Shown one piece after another: positions 15,792 through 22,723 of a stretch of DNA of 64,000 bases (the first letter of the stretch is position 1; every line of letters starts with the position of its first letter). The stretch covers positions 124,001-188,000 of the forward strand of contig JBGVGI010000091.1 of the NCBI GenBank assembly GCA_045121595.1. Reading direction: 5' to 3'. Both the position numbers and the translations under genes were made by a program. The notes beneath the pieces were generated by a model. The model had not been told where the DNA came from, did no database searches, and saw nothing but the letters and a program-made list of their open reading frames with translations. This DNA is from Fumia sp045121595 (GTDB lineage Bacteria; Bacillota; Clostridia; Oscillospirales; Ruminococcaceae).

Positions 15792-16034
15792 GTGAAAATA
15801 TACGATTATCAGGGGAAGAAGAACGTCAGCGGCGACAGAATCCGCGAAGCCAGATTGAAGCGCCGACTTACCCAGGCGGACTTCGCGGCACAGTTACAGA
15901 TCGCCGGCGTCACCATTGAGCGCGACAGCGTCAGCCGGATCGAGATCGGGACGCGCTTCGTCGCCGGCTTTGAACTGAAGGTTATATCAAAGGTCCTGGG
16001 CGTGTCTGTCGACTGGCTTCTGGGCGAAGAATAA
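15792..16034 (+). CDS. XRE-family transcriptional regulator
   Basis: 80 residues from the GTG at 15792, chosen because AAGGGAGG lies 7 nt upstream; an ATG at 15774 would put that site inside the gene. Helix-turn-helix at about 13-65 ('RLTQADFAAQLQIAGVTIER' with 'SVSRIEIGTRFVAGFELKVI'), ending 'VDWLLGEE', a standard Cro/cI-type DNA-binding domain. No cleavage or dimerisation domain. It is a candidate lysogeny regulator, divergent from 15002-15646, with its own terminator. Confidence 0.87.
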   Translation: MKIYDYQGKKNVSGDRIREARLKRRLTQADFAAQLQIAGVTIERDSVSRIEIGTRFVAGFELKVISKVLGVSVDWLLGEE

Positions 16035-16047
16035 ACCCCTATACTGA

Positions 16048-16076
16048 CCACCGGATCGCCGGTGGCCTATTTTTTT
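16048..16076 (+). terminator. Intrinsic terminator after the XRE gene
   Basis: CCACCGG (16048-16054) and CCGGTGG (16059-16065) form a perfect 7-bp stem with a 4-nt loop, followed by CCTA and a run of seven T. Confidence 0.9.
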
Positions 16077-16088
16077 ACCCTAAACCCC

Positions 16089-16117
16089 TTGACAATATAC
16101 TACCGGTAGTATATAAT
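16089..16117 (+). promoter_or_regulatory. Sigma-A promoter of the ribbon-helix-helix gene
   Basis: TTGACA (16089-16094), a 17-nt spacer, and TATAAT (16112-16117): consensus in both boxes. The spacer is filled by a perfect palindrome. Confidence 0.9.
16095..16114 (+). promoter_or_regulatory. 20-bp perfect palindromic operator over the promoter spacer
   Basis: ATATACTACC followed directly by its reverse complement GGTAGTATAT. It fills the spacer and the first 3 bases of the -10 box. A bound repressor would exclude RNA polymerase. The gene downstream encodes a ribbon-helix-helix protein, a family that binds such palindromes as dimers of dimers, so autorepression is likely. Confidence 0.82.
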
Positions 16118-16140
16118 AATAGGCGTGAGGTGATTATTTT

Positions 16141-16326
16141 ATGAGTAAAGCACAGACAGCCGCGAACAAGCGCTATAATGTGAAAGCCTATGACCGAATC
16201 GAAATTACAGTCCCGAAGGGTGACAGGGAAAAAATCGCGAAGGCGGCCGAATCGGTCGGATTGAGCGTCAACGCCTTCATAAAAGAAGCACTGGCGGAAC
16301 ATATCGCCCGATTATCCAACATATAA
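16141..16326 (+). CDS. Ribbon-helix-helix (Arc/CopG-like) regulator
   Basis: 61 residues. A beta-strand near 'YDRIEITVPKGD' (about 19-30), then two helices ('REKIAKAAESVGLSVNAFIK', 31-50), the RHH fold. The start follows GTGAGGTG. It has the strongest promoter of the phage segment, with a built-in operator. It precedes the transposase, with a terminator between, so it may regulate phage mobility or act in the lysis/lysogeny switch. No toxin partner is adjacent. Confidence 0.85.
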   Translation: MSKAQTAANKRYNVKAYDRIEITVPKGDREKIAKAAESVGLSVNAFIKEALAEHIARLSNI

Positions 16327-16334
16327 CGATCAGA

Positions 16335-16365
16335 AGGCCCTGTCCACAGCGGACGGGGCCTTTTT
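16335..16365 (+). terminator. Intrinsic terminator after the ribbon-helix-helix gene
   Basis: AGGCCC-T-GTCC (16335-16345) pairs with GGAC-G-GGGCCT (16351-16361), followed by a T run. It would limit read-through from the strong promoter into the transposase gene. Confidence 0.82.
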
Positions 16366-16387
16366 GCTTACCCAGGGAGGAAGAACA

Positions 16388-17428
16388 ATGAAAAGACGCA
16401 GATTCAAACATTTATCATGGAACGACCGCCTGAAGATCGAAGCCATGCTGAAGGCCGGCCGTCATTACCAGGAGATCGCCGACGAAATCGGCGTCCACCT
16501 TCGCACGATCTACAACGAAGTCAAACGCGGCCGCTATATCCACACGAATTCAGACCTGACCGAAGAAGAACGGTACAGTCCGGACATAGCCGAAGCGGCA
16601 TACAGGGAACATCTGGCGGCGAAGGGTCCTGATCTGAAGATCGGTAACGATCACGAACTGGCCCAGTATATCGAAAAGAAGATCGGCGAAGAAGGATATT
16701 CGCCGGCCGCTGTCCTGGGCGAAATCAAGGAACAAGGGATCGAATTCCAGACGACGATCTGTGAATCGACCCTGTATTCCTATATCGACAAAGGCGTCTT
16801 CCTGACCATTACGAACAAAAGCCTTCCTGTGAAAAGCAAAAAGAAGCGTTCCTATAACAAGGTCCGAAAGGCTTCCCGTCCGGCCGCCGGCGAAAGTATC
16901 GAAAGCCGCCCTGAAGAAATCAACGCCAGGGAAACCGTCGGTCACTGGGAAATGGACTGTGTCGAAGGCAAGAAGAAGACAAAGAAAACCCTTCTGGTTC
17001 TGACCGAAAGGAAGTCCAGGAAGGAAATCATAATTCCTATGAAGGACCAGACAAGCCGAAGCGTCGTCGCGGCCCTGGACCGCCTTGAACGTCAATACGG
17101 CGCGAAGTTCTATAAGATATTCCAGACGATCACCGTCGACAACGGTTCCGAATTCGCCGACTGTGAAGGAATAGAAAAGTCCTGTCGCCGGAAAGGCAAC
17201 AGGACAAAGGTCTATTATTGTCACCCGTATTCGTCATACGAAAGAGGGTCCAACGAAAACGCGAACAAGCTGATCCGCCGGTGGTTCCCGAAGGGGACAG
17301 ACTTCCGCCAGGTCACCACGAAGGCGATTCAGTGGGTCGAAGACTGGATCAACAACTACCCCAGGGAAATACACGGATTCAGAAGCGCGAATTCCGTCTT
17401 TGCCGAAGGGGTCGCCATGCTAATTTGA
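16388..17428 (+). CDS. IS30-family transposase, last gene of the prophage
   Basis: 346 residues from the ATG at 16388, after GGGAGGA. An N-terminal HTH ('LSWNDRLKIEAMLKAGRHYQ', about 8-40) precedes an IS30-type DDE domain: first Asp in 'GHWEMDCVEG', second in 'TVDNGSEF', Glu in 'ERGSNENANKLIRRWFPKGT'. The frame is intact. Codon use matches the phage. No IS30-like left inverted repeat is visible upstream, and the A+T-rich chromosome begins right after. It may act as the phage's recombinase, or be a domesticated or late IS insertion. Confidence 0.9.
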   Translation: MKRRRFKHLSWNDRLKIEAMLKAGRHYQEIADEIGVHLRTIYNEVKRGRYIHTNSDLTEEERYSPDIAEAAYREHLAAKGPDLKIGNDHELAQYIEKKIGEEGYSPAAVLGEIKEQGIEFQTTICESTLYSYIDKGVFLTITNKSLPVKSKKKRSYNKVRKASRPAAGESIESRPEEINARETVGHWEMDCVEGKKKTKKTLLVLTERKSRKEIIIPMKDQTSRSVVAALDRLERQYGAKFYKIFQTITVDNGSEFADCEGIEKSCRRKGNRTKVYYCHPYSSYERGSNENANKLIRRWFPKGTDFRQVTTKAIQWVEDWINNYPREIHGFRSANSVFAEGVAMLI

Positions 17429-17498
17429 AATTATTTGTGAATTTTTGCAATTTAGTCTTGACTTTTTCGAAAAAATTTCAGTTACTTTTTTATATCTA
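17429..17498. other. Right prophage-chromosome junction (approximate)
   Basis: Composition changes sharply from G+C-rich phage codons to A+T-rich DNA just after the transposase stop. The host LacI-gene promoter begins at 17499, so the junction should lie in this interval. The stretch TTGCAATTTAGTCTTGAC (17446-17463) resembles the right ends of IS30-family elements, but the left prophage end is outside the window, so a match cannot be tested here. Confidence 0.55.
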
Positions 17499-17527
17499 TT
17501 GACAAAGGTGAAAAAATGCAATAAAAT
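17499..17527 (+). promoter_or_regulatory. Promoter of the LacI-family gene
   Basis: TTGACA (17499-17504), a 17-nt spacer, and TAAAAT (17522-17527), about 38 nt before the start codon. Confidence 0.75.
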
Positions 17528-17532
17528 TATTA

Positions 17533-17546
17533 TGTAATCGTTTTCA
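17533..17546 (+). promoter_or_regulatory. LacI/CcpA-type operator (cre-like)
   Basis: TGTAATCGTTTTCA fits the cre consensus TGWAANCGNTNWCA at every position and lies 5 nt after the -10 box, where bound protein would block initiation. The downstream LacI-family protein is the likely ligand (autoregulation), or CcpA. Confidence 0.72.
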
Positions 17547-17564
17547 TATAAAGGGGGATATTTT

Positions 17565-18560
17565 ATGGCTACAATCAAAGACGTCGCAAAACTTGCAGGG
17601 GTCTCTGTGGCTACTGTTTCCCGTGTTCTTAATGATATTGACAACGTTAAGCCGAAAACCGCAAAAAAAGTTAAAAAGGCTATAAACGAGCTCAATTATC
17701 ATCCTAATCTTCTTGGCCGTACGTTAAGATGTATGAAAACTATGAAAATTTTGGTTTTACTCCCTACTATTTCCAATCAGTTTTATTCACGCATTATCAA
17801 AGGTATTCAGAAAACTGCCGAGCTTAACGGATATAACACGATGTTTGCAATAACAAACGACAACCGTGACGTTGAGCTTATGTATATAAATATGTTAAAA
17901 CAGAAATTGTTTGACGGAATTATTTTCCTGCGTTCCACTCTTTCTGCGGAAGAACTCACCACCCTTTCTGAGTCTTGGCCCGTGGTTTTAGCATGTGAAA
18001 CTGTAAAAAACGCTGATATTCCGACTGTTACCATTGACAACAGAAAGGCGGCCTTTGACGCTACCGCTTTCCTTATTGAAAATGGACACAAAACTATCGG
18101 TCTTTCCTGTGCAGGTACTGATTATTACTCCTCACTGCTCAGAAGAAACGGATACATAGATGCACTTAATAAATATAATATCAAGATAAATCCCGACTAC
18201 ATTTCCGACGAAGGCTTCTCCTTCAATGCGGGAAAACGTTCGGCAGAATATTTTATGTCGCTTAATATTTTACCGAATGCAATTTTTGCCGTTGCGGACT
18301 CTGTTGCAGTCGGTATGATTTCGGAATTTGACAAGCACGGTATAAAGACGGGACGCGATATCTCGGTTATCGGATTTGACAACAACCAGATAACTGAGCA
18401 CTATCTTCCCCACATCACTACGGTTTCACAGCCGCAGTTTGAAATAGGTCAAAAAGCCTTTGAGCTTTTGATAGATAAAATTGACGATCTTTCTTGTGAA
18501 AATAAGCAAATTATTCTTCCGCACAGGATTGAAGTCAGAGATTCGGTAAAACTCAAATAA
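17565..18560 (+). CDS. LacI-family transcriptional regulator
   Basis: 331 residues after AAAGGGGGA. The N-terminal HTH is classic ('IKDVAKLAGVSVATVSRVLN', 3-22), and a periplasmic-binding-like sugar-sensing domain fills about 60-330. The oxidoreductase gene follows 15 nt downstream, so the pair probably forms an operon for uptake or breakdown of a sugar or polyol. The effector cannot be told. It is the first chromosomal gene beyond the prophage. Confidence 0.93.
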   Translation: MATIKDVAKLAGVSVATVSRVLNDIDNVKPKTAKKVKKAINELNYHPNLLGRTLRCMKTMKILVLLPTISNQFYSRIIKGIQKTAELNGYNTMFAITNDNRDVELMYINMLKQKLFDGIIFLRSTLSAEELTTLSESWPVVLACETVKNADIPTVTIDNRKAAFDATAFLIENGHKTIGLSCAGTDYYSSLLRRNGYIDALNKYNIKINPDYISDEGFSFNAGKRSAEYFMSLNILPNAIFAVADSVAVGMISEFDKHGIKTGRDISVIGFDNNQITEHYLPHITTVSQPQFEIGQKAFELLIDKIDDLSCENKQIILPHRIEVRDSVKLK

Positions 18561-18575
18561 GAAAGGAAAATCACT

Positions 18576-19667
18576 ATGGTAAAAGTAGGTATTATTGGTT
18601 GTGGTGGTATTGCTAACGGCAAACACCTCCCCGCTCTCAAAGATATGGTTGCTTTGGGAAAAGTTGAATTGGTGGCATTCTGTGACATCATCAAAGAACG
18701 CGCTGAAAAAGCTGCAAAAGAATACGGTGCAGAAGGCGCAAAGGTTTACACAGATTACAAAGAACTCCTTAAAGATGAGTCTATCGTAGCTGTACACGTT
18801 TGTACTCCCAATCGTTCTCACAGCTTTATCTCCATCGACGCTATGAAAGCTGGTAAAAACGTTTTGTGTGAAAAACCTATGGCTAAAACTGCTGCTGAAG
18901 CAGAAGAAATGCTCAAGGTTTCCAAAGAAACAGGTAAAGTTCTCACAATCGGTTACCAGAACCGTCAGAGAAAAGACTCCCGTTTCCTCAAAAAATGTTG
19001 CGAAAACGGCGAACTCGGTGAAGTTTACTTTGCAAAAGCTCATGCATTGCGTCGTCGTGCAGTTCCTACCTGGGGCGTATTTATGAACGAATACGAACAG
19101 GGCGGCGGTCCTCTCATCGATATCGGTACACACGCACTTGACTTAACACTCTGGATGATGAACAACTACAAACCCAAAATGGTTGTAGGTAGATCCTTCA
19201 AAAAACTCGGTTGTGGCACAACAGAAGATTTCGGTAACGCATTCGGTAACTGGGATCCCAAAGAATACACTGTTGAAGACTCCGCTTTCGGTTTCATCGT
19301 AATGGAAGACGGCGCTGCTATCTCCCTCGAATCCAGCTGGGCTCTCAACACTCTTGACGCAGGTGAAGCTAAAACTACTCTCTGCGGTACAAAAGCAGGT
19401 GCTGATATGCACGACGGTGTAAGAATCAACGGCGTTAAACACAACAACTGCTACGTTGAACAGACAAAATTCACTGAAGGTGGCGTTGACTTCTTCGACG
19501 GAGCTGAAAACGAAAACCCCTCCTTCCTCGAAGCTAAAAACTTCTACAGTGCAATTACAGAAGGTACTGAACTCGTTGTTAAACCTGAACAGGCACTCGT
19601 TGTTTCCAAAATCTTGGAAGCTATCTATGAGTCCTCCGAAACAGGCAAACCCGTTTTCTTTGACTAA
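18576..19667 (+). CDS. Gfo/Idh/MocA-family NAD(P)-dependent oxidoreductase
   Basis: 363 residues. Rossmann fold at the start ('VGIIGCGGIANGKHLPALKD'), the family signature 'CEKPMAKTAAEAEEM' (catalytic Lys in EKP, near residue 98), and a C-terminal domain with 'GGGPLIDIGTHALDLTLWMM' near 170-190. These enzymes oxidise sugars or polyols such as inositol or glucose derivatives. The substrate is unknown. Codon use is strongly biased, suggesting high expression. It is probably controlled by the LacI protein upstream. Confidence 0.9.
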   Translation: MVKVGIIGCGGIANGKHLPALKDMVALGKVELVAFCDIIKERAEKAAKEYGAEGAKVYTDYKELLKDESIVAVHVCTPNRSHSFISIDAMKAGKNVLCEKPMAKTAAEAEEMLKVSKETGKVLTIGYQNRQRKDSRFLKKCCENGELGEVYFAKAHALRRRAVPTWGVFMNEYEQGGGPLIDIGTHALDLTLWMMNNYKPKMVVGRSFKKLGCGTTEDFGNAFGNWDPKEYTVEDSAFGFIVMEDGAAISLESSWALNTLDAGEAKTTLCGTKAGADMHDGVRINGVKHNNCYVEQTKFTEGGVDFFDGAENENPSFLEAKNFYSAITEGTELVVKPEQALVVSKILEAIYESSETGKPVFFD

Positions 19668-19674
19668 AATTTTT

Positions 19675-19711
19675 AAAGCCTTCCTCTTTTCAGGGGAAGG
19701 CTTTTATTTTT
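19675..19711 (+). terminator. Terminator after the oxidoreductase
   Basis: AAAGCCTTCC (19675-19684) pairs with GGAAGGCTTT (19695-19704), then a T-rich run. Confidence 0.85.
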
Positions 19712-19732
19712 TAAAAATTCGTCAAAAACTTA

Positions 19733-19761
19733 TTGACAAATCTGTTTTTATATGGTATTAT
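19733..19761 (+). promoter_or_regulatory. Promoter of the serine tRNA pair
   Basis: TTGACA (19733-19738), a 17-nt spacer, and TATTAT (19756-19761), ending 28 nt before the first tRNA. Confidence 0.8.
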
Positions 19762-19789
19762 ATTTAACGTTCCGTGTATAACGGTACAC

Positions 19790-19878
19790 GGAGAGATGTC
19801 CGAGTGGTTTAAGGAGCTGGTCTTGAAAACCAGTGATCCTGCAAGGGACCGTGGGTTCGAATCCCACTCTCTCCGCCA
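19790..19878 (+). tRNA. tRNA-Ser (UGA)
   Basis: Acceptor GGAGAGA pairs with TCTCTCC (19868-19874) before G and an encoded CCA. The anticodon loop CTTGAAA gives anticodon TGA. A long variable arm and GTTCGAATC T-loop mark a class II serine tRNA. Confidence 0.97.
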
Positions 19879-19900
19879 CACTTTATTTTAACGCTACCAT

Positions 19901-19994
19901 GGAGTTGTACTCAAGTTGGTGACGAGGCTCCCCTGCTAAGGGAGTAGGTCGGTTAATACCCGGCGCGAGAGTTCGAGTCTCTCCAACTCCGCCA
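19901..19994 (+). tRNA. tRNA-Ser (GCU)
   Basis: Acceptor GGAGTTG pairs with CAACTCC (19984-19990), then G and CCA. Anticodon stem CTCCC/GGGAG encloses CTGCTAA (anticodon GCT). A long variable arm and GTTCGAGTC confirm the serine type. It lies 22 nt after the first tRNA and shares its promoter. Confidence 0.97.
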
Positions 19995-19996
19995 AG

Positions 19997-20035
19997 AAAA
20001 AGCACTAAGCAAACGCTTAGTGCTTTTTCATTTTT
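19997..20035 (+). terminator. Terminator of the tRNA operon
   Basis: AAAAAGCACTAAGC and GCTTAGTGCTTTTT form a 14-bp perfect stem with loop AAAC, followed by CATTTTTG. Confidence 0.9.
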
Positions 20036-20113
20036 GTCCAACTTGAAAACAAAATATTTATATGCTATACTTTAAATGTAATGTAATATTCTGTAAAAAA
20101 CGGAGGTTTAGTT

Positions 20114-21562
20114 ATGGCAAAAGGTTTATTTAGAATAATTTCAGGCAGTATTTTGATGCTCTTACAAGTTTTCAGCTTACTAGGTTTAAAAGATGGAAGT
20201 ATATTTGCCTTATCATTTTCAAGTTTCGATGCTTTCCTTTTCACCTTCACAAGTCTTATTGGATTTTTTCTTCCCGGTATTATTGGCTTTTTCCTGTTTA
20301 AATACGGAGTAAAAGCATATCAGACTATGGACAGGGCAGAAATAATTCTGCACAAAAGCACCTCCATCGCACATATTATAACTAAATATGTATCCTTAGC
20401 ATTTGTTATTATAAGAGGAATATATATTGTGCGCAGTTTTCTCTCGATCGACAAATATACTTCTTTGACATATATACTTAGTTCAATATTTATAGCTATA
20501 TCAATTATATCTATTATCGTATACCTGATATTCTATTATGGTAAAAGACCTTGTTTTTTGTTTTCCACAACTTTGTTGTTTTTAGGAATACACCACTCAC
20601 TTCATACGTTTAATAGTTTTGAATACTTCTTTATGGATGCAAAAATATTGGAAATACTTTTCGACTCATTGCCATATGCATCAGCAGGTATACTGTATAT
20701 GATAATTGCTGTGAAATTATACAAAGAAAATTATTCCACCAAAACTATCAGAATTTTAGGCGCTATAGCTTTTGCTTCAGAAATGTCAGGAACAATTTAT
20801 TCTGCTATTTTACATTTCCAATATGTAAATCTTATATATATATTGGAAACCCTTATTTTACACACATTATATTTGTTTGTATTTGTCTATACAGTTATAA
20901 TCCCTGTCAGAGATTCCTTTGAATCACCTGAACCTGAGAGAATTGTAAAAAAAGCCAAACACAAAAAACCTTTCTCAAAATCAGTTTTAATTTCTATGGT
21001 GTTGTCTGTTGTGGCAATAATTTCTGTTATTCTGGCTATGATTTTTCAGTCTCCAAACAGAAAGATTTATGAAGACATTAATCCAAGCATAATATATATA
21101 GTATTAATTGTTGTGTTTACAATATATTTACTCAGTTTGCTCATATTGAAATATCATAATCATTCAAATATTCATTACTTTATCGCTCCTATTCCTTCTT
21201 TTATTTCCATATTTGCTTTAATAGAAGGTTCTATTTTTTCAACCAGTTATTTGCATAGAGATCCTGCTATGGGATTCAAAACATACGTTCGCGACTATTA
21301 TAGTGATAACGAATTAATTCTCACTTTTAATATCACAATAATTATTATTTCTTTCGCAATATTAATCATTAATATGCCCTTATTTATATCTTATTTTAAA
21401 CCCAGTTTTAAAAAACTTACCAGTCAACAACATTCCTCTATCGCTTACAAAGAAAAATGTTATCAAAAAGTAGAAAGAATGCAGGAATTTTTAGAAAAAG
21501 GAATCATAACTCAGGAAGAGTTTGAAGAGAATAAAAAACAGATACTTAAAAAGATTAAATAA
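20114..21562 (+). CDS. Multi-spanning membrane protein with C-terminal SHOCT-like domain
   Basis: 482 residues after CGGAGG. At least ten hydrophobic segments cover about residues 5-440, with a Lys-rich loop near 275-285. The last 35 or so residues ('MQEFLEKGIITQEEFEENKK') match the SHOCT motif, a short helical oligomerisation module often found at the ends of bacterial membrane proteins. No transport or catalytic motif is recognised. It stands alone between the tRNA terminator and a convergent gene. Confidence 0.75.
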   Translation: MAKGLFRIISGSILMLLQVFSLLGLKDGSIFALSFSSFDAFLFTFTSLIGFFLPGIIGFFLFKYGVKAYQTMDRAEIILHKSTSIAHIITKYVSLAFVIIRGIYIVRSFLSIDKYTSLTYILSSIFIAISIISIIVYLIFYYGKRPCFLFSTTLLFLGIHHSLHTFNSFEYFFMDAKILEILFDSLPYASAGILYMIIAVKLYKENYSTKTIRILGAIAFASEMSGTIYSAILHFQYVNLIYILETLILHTLYLFVFVYTVIIPVRDSFESPEPERIVKKAKHKKPFSKSVLISMVLSVVAIISVILAMIFQSPNRKIYEDINPSIIYIVLIVVFTIYLLSLLILKYHNHSNIHYFIAPIPSFISIFALIEGSIFSTSYLHRDPAMGFKTYVRDYYSDNELILTFNITIIIISFAILIINMPLFISYFKPSFKKLTSQQHSSIAYKEKCYQKVERMQEFLEKGIITQEEFEENKKQILKKIK

Positions 21563-21569
21563 AAAACCA

Positions 21570-21636
21570 AAAAGAGAGTTTAAACAATATAAAAGGTCTC
21601 CGCTGACGCACATTTATATCGTTTTTACTCTCTTTT
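21570..21636. terminator. Long imperfect hairpin between convergent genes
   Basis: 21570-21593 pairs with 21613-21636: 10 bp (AAAAGAGAGT/ACTCTCTTTT), a 2-nt mismatch, then a second stem (AAAC, one mismatch, ATATAAA) closed by a 19-nt loop. Its A-rich left and T-rich right flanks suit bidirectional termination for 20114-21562 and dusB. Confidence 0.65.
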
Positions 21637-21668
21637 AATATAAATATTCCCATATAAAGTTAATTTAT

Positions 21669-22634
21669 TCACTTCAAAGCAAGTTTTATGATTTCGTCAA
21701 GGTCAGAAAGAGTCTTTAACTGTCCGCACATATTTCTAAGTTTTGCAGCACCTTCCATTCCCTTTAAATAGAATGATGCAGTACGTCTGCTTTCACGCAT
21801 TGCGATATATTCGCCTTTGTACTCAACTGCAAGGGCGATTTGCTTTCTCATAACAGCTAAACGTTCTTCCAATGTGGGAGCTTCGGAAAACTTACCTGTT
21901 TTAATATATTCTTCGATTTGGCGGAATAAAAATGGGTTTCCGTAACTTCCTCTGCCTATCATAACAAGGTCGCAGTTTGTTTCCTCGTACATTCTTACTG
22001 CATCGTAAGGTGTTAAAATATCGCCGTTTCCGATAACGGGAACGGAAACCGCCTTTTTGACTTCTTTTATAATGGTATTGTCGGAAGATGGCCTATACAT
22101 CTGGCTTTTTGTTCTGCCGTGAACTGTAATGGCATCTGCACCCGCTTTTTCCATAAGCTCTGCAAAGGAAACTGCATTAACAGAATTTTCGTCCCAGCCT
22201 TTTCTTATCTTGACAGTAACGGGGATGTCAGTTACCGATTTCACGGCTTTTACTATCTCGTAAGAAAGCTCGGGATTTTTCATAAGTGCAGCACCCGAGC
22301 CGTTCCCCGCTACTTTAGGCACGGGGCAACCCATATTGATGTCGATAATATCGGGGTTATATTTTGAGGCAATTTCTGCCCCCTTTGCCATAACGTCGGG
22401 CTCGTTTCCGAAAAGCTGAATTGCCATCGGGCGTTCAGGCTCGTAAACTTTCAAAAGCTCTTCGGTTTTTCTGTCCGAAAAAGTAAGTGCTTTTGCAGAA
22501 GCAAGTTCACCTATACAGTAACTTGCTCCCCACTCGCAACATATTTCGCGGTAGGCTCTGTCAGCAACCGATGCCATCGGTGCTAACGCCGCCGTTTTTT
22601 TGATTTCAACGTTTTTTATTTTAAAAGTCTGCAT
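21669..22634 (-). CDS. dusB: tRNA-dihydrouridine synthase
   Basis: 321 residues, a TIM-barrel flavoprotein that reduces uridines in tRNA. Seen: the N-terminal 'APMASVADRAYREI', the family signature 'IDINMGCPVPKVAGNGSGAA' with the catalytic Cys (about residue 100), 'VKIRKGWDE' and 'AITVHGRTKSQMY', and FMN-binding 'VIGNGDI'. It is divergent from polA. The DusB type is inferred from length and motifs. Confidence 0.93.
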   Translation of the reverse strand: MQTFKIKNVEIKKTAALAPMASVADRAYREICCEWGASYCIGELASAKALTFSDRKTEELLKVYEPERPMAIQLFGNEPDVMAKGAEIASKYNPDIIDINMGCPVPKVAGNGSGAALMKNPELSYEIVKAVKSVTDIPVTVKIRKGWDENSVNAVSFAELMEKAGADAITVHGRTKSQMYRPSSDNTIIKEVKKAVSVPVIGNGDILTPYDAVRMYEETNCDLVMIGRGSYGNPFLFRQIEEYIKTGKFSEAPTLEERLAVMRKQIALAVEYKGEYIAMRESRRTASFYLKGMEGAAKLRNMCGQLKTLSDLDEIIKLALK

Positions 22635-22649
22635 TTATTCTTCCTCTTA

Positions 22650-22678
22650 TTGAAAAAATATACCTTATATGATATAAT
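22650..22678 (+). promoter_or_regulatory. Promoter of the polA cluster
   Basis: TTGAAA (22650-22655), a 17-nt spacer, and TATAAT (22673-22678), 45 nt before the polA start. Confidence 0.75.
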
Positions 22679-22723
22679 TATATTATTAAATTTAAATTCA
22701 GTCAACCTGAAAGGATTATTTAT

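Noticed and set aside
16327..16387. Left inverted repeat of a stand-alone IS30 element
   Set aside because: The segment holds a terminator and a ribosome site, and shows no match to the sequence after the transposase.
19790..19994. Serine tRNA genes as the phage attachment site
   Set aside because: They are intact, more than 2 kb beyond the composition switch, and separated from the phage by two host genes.
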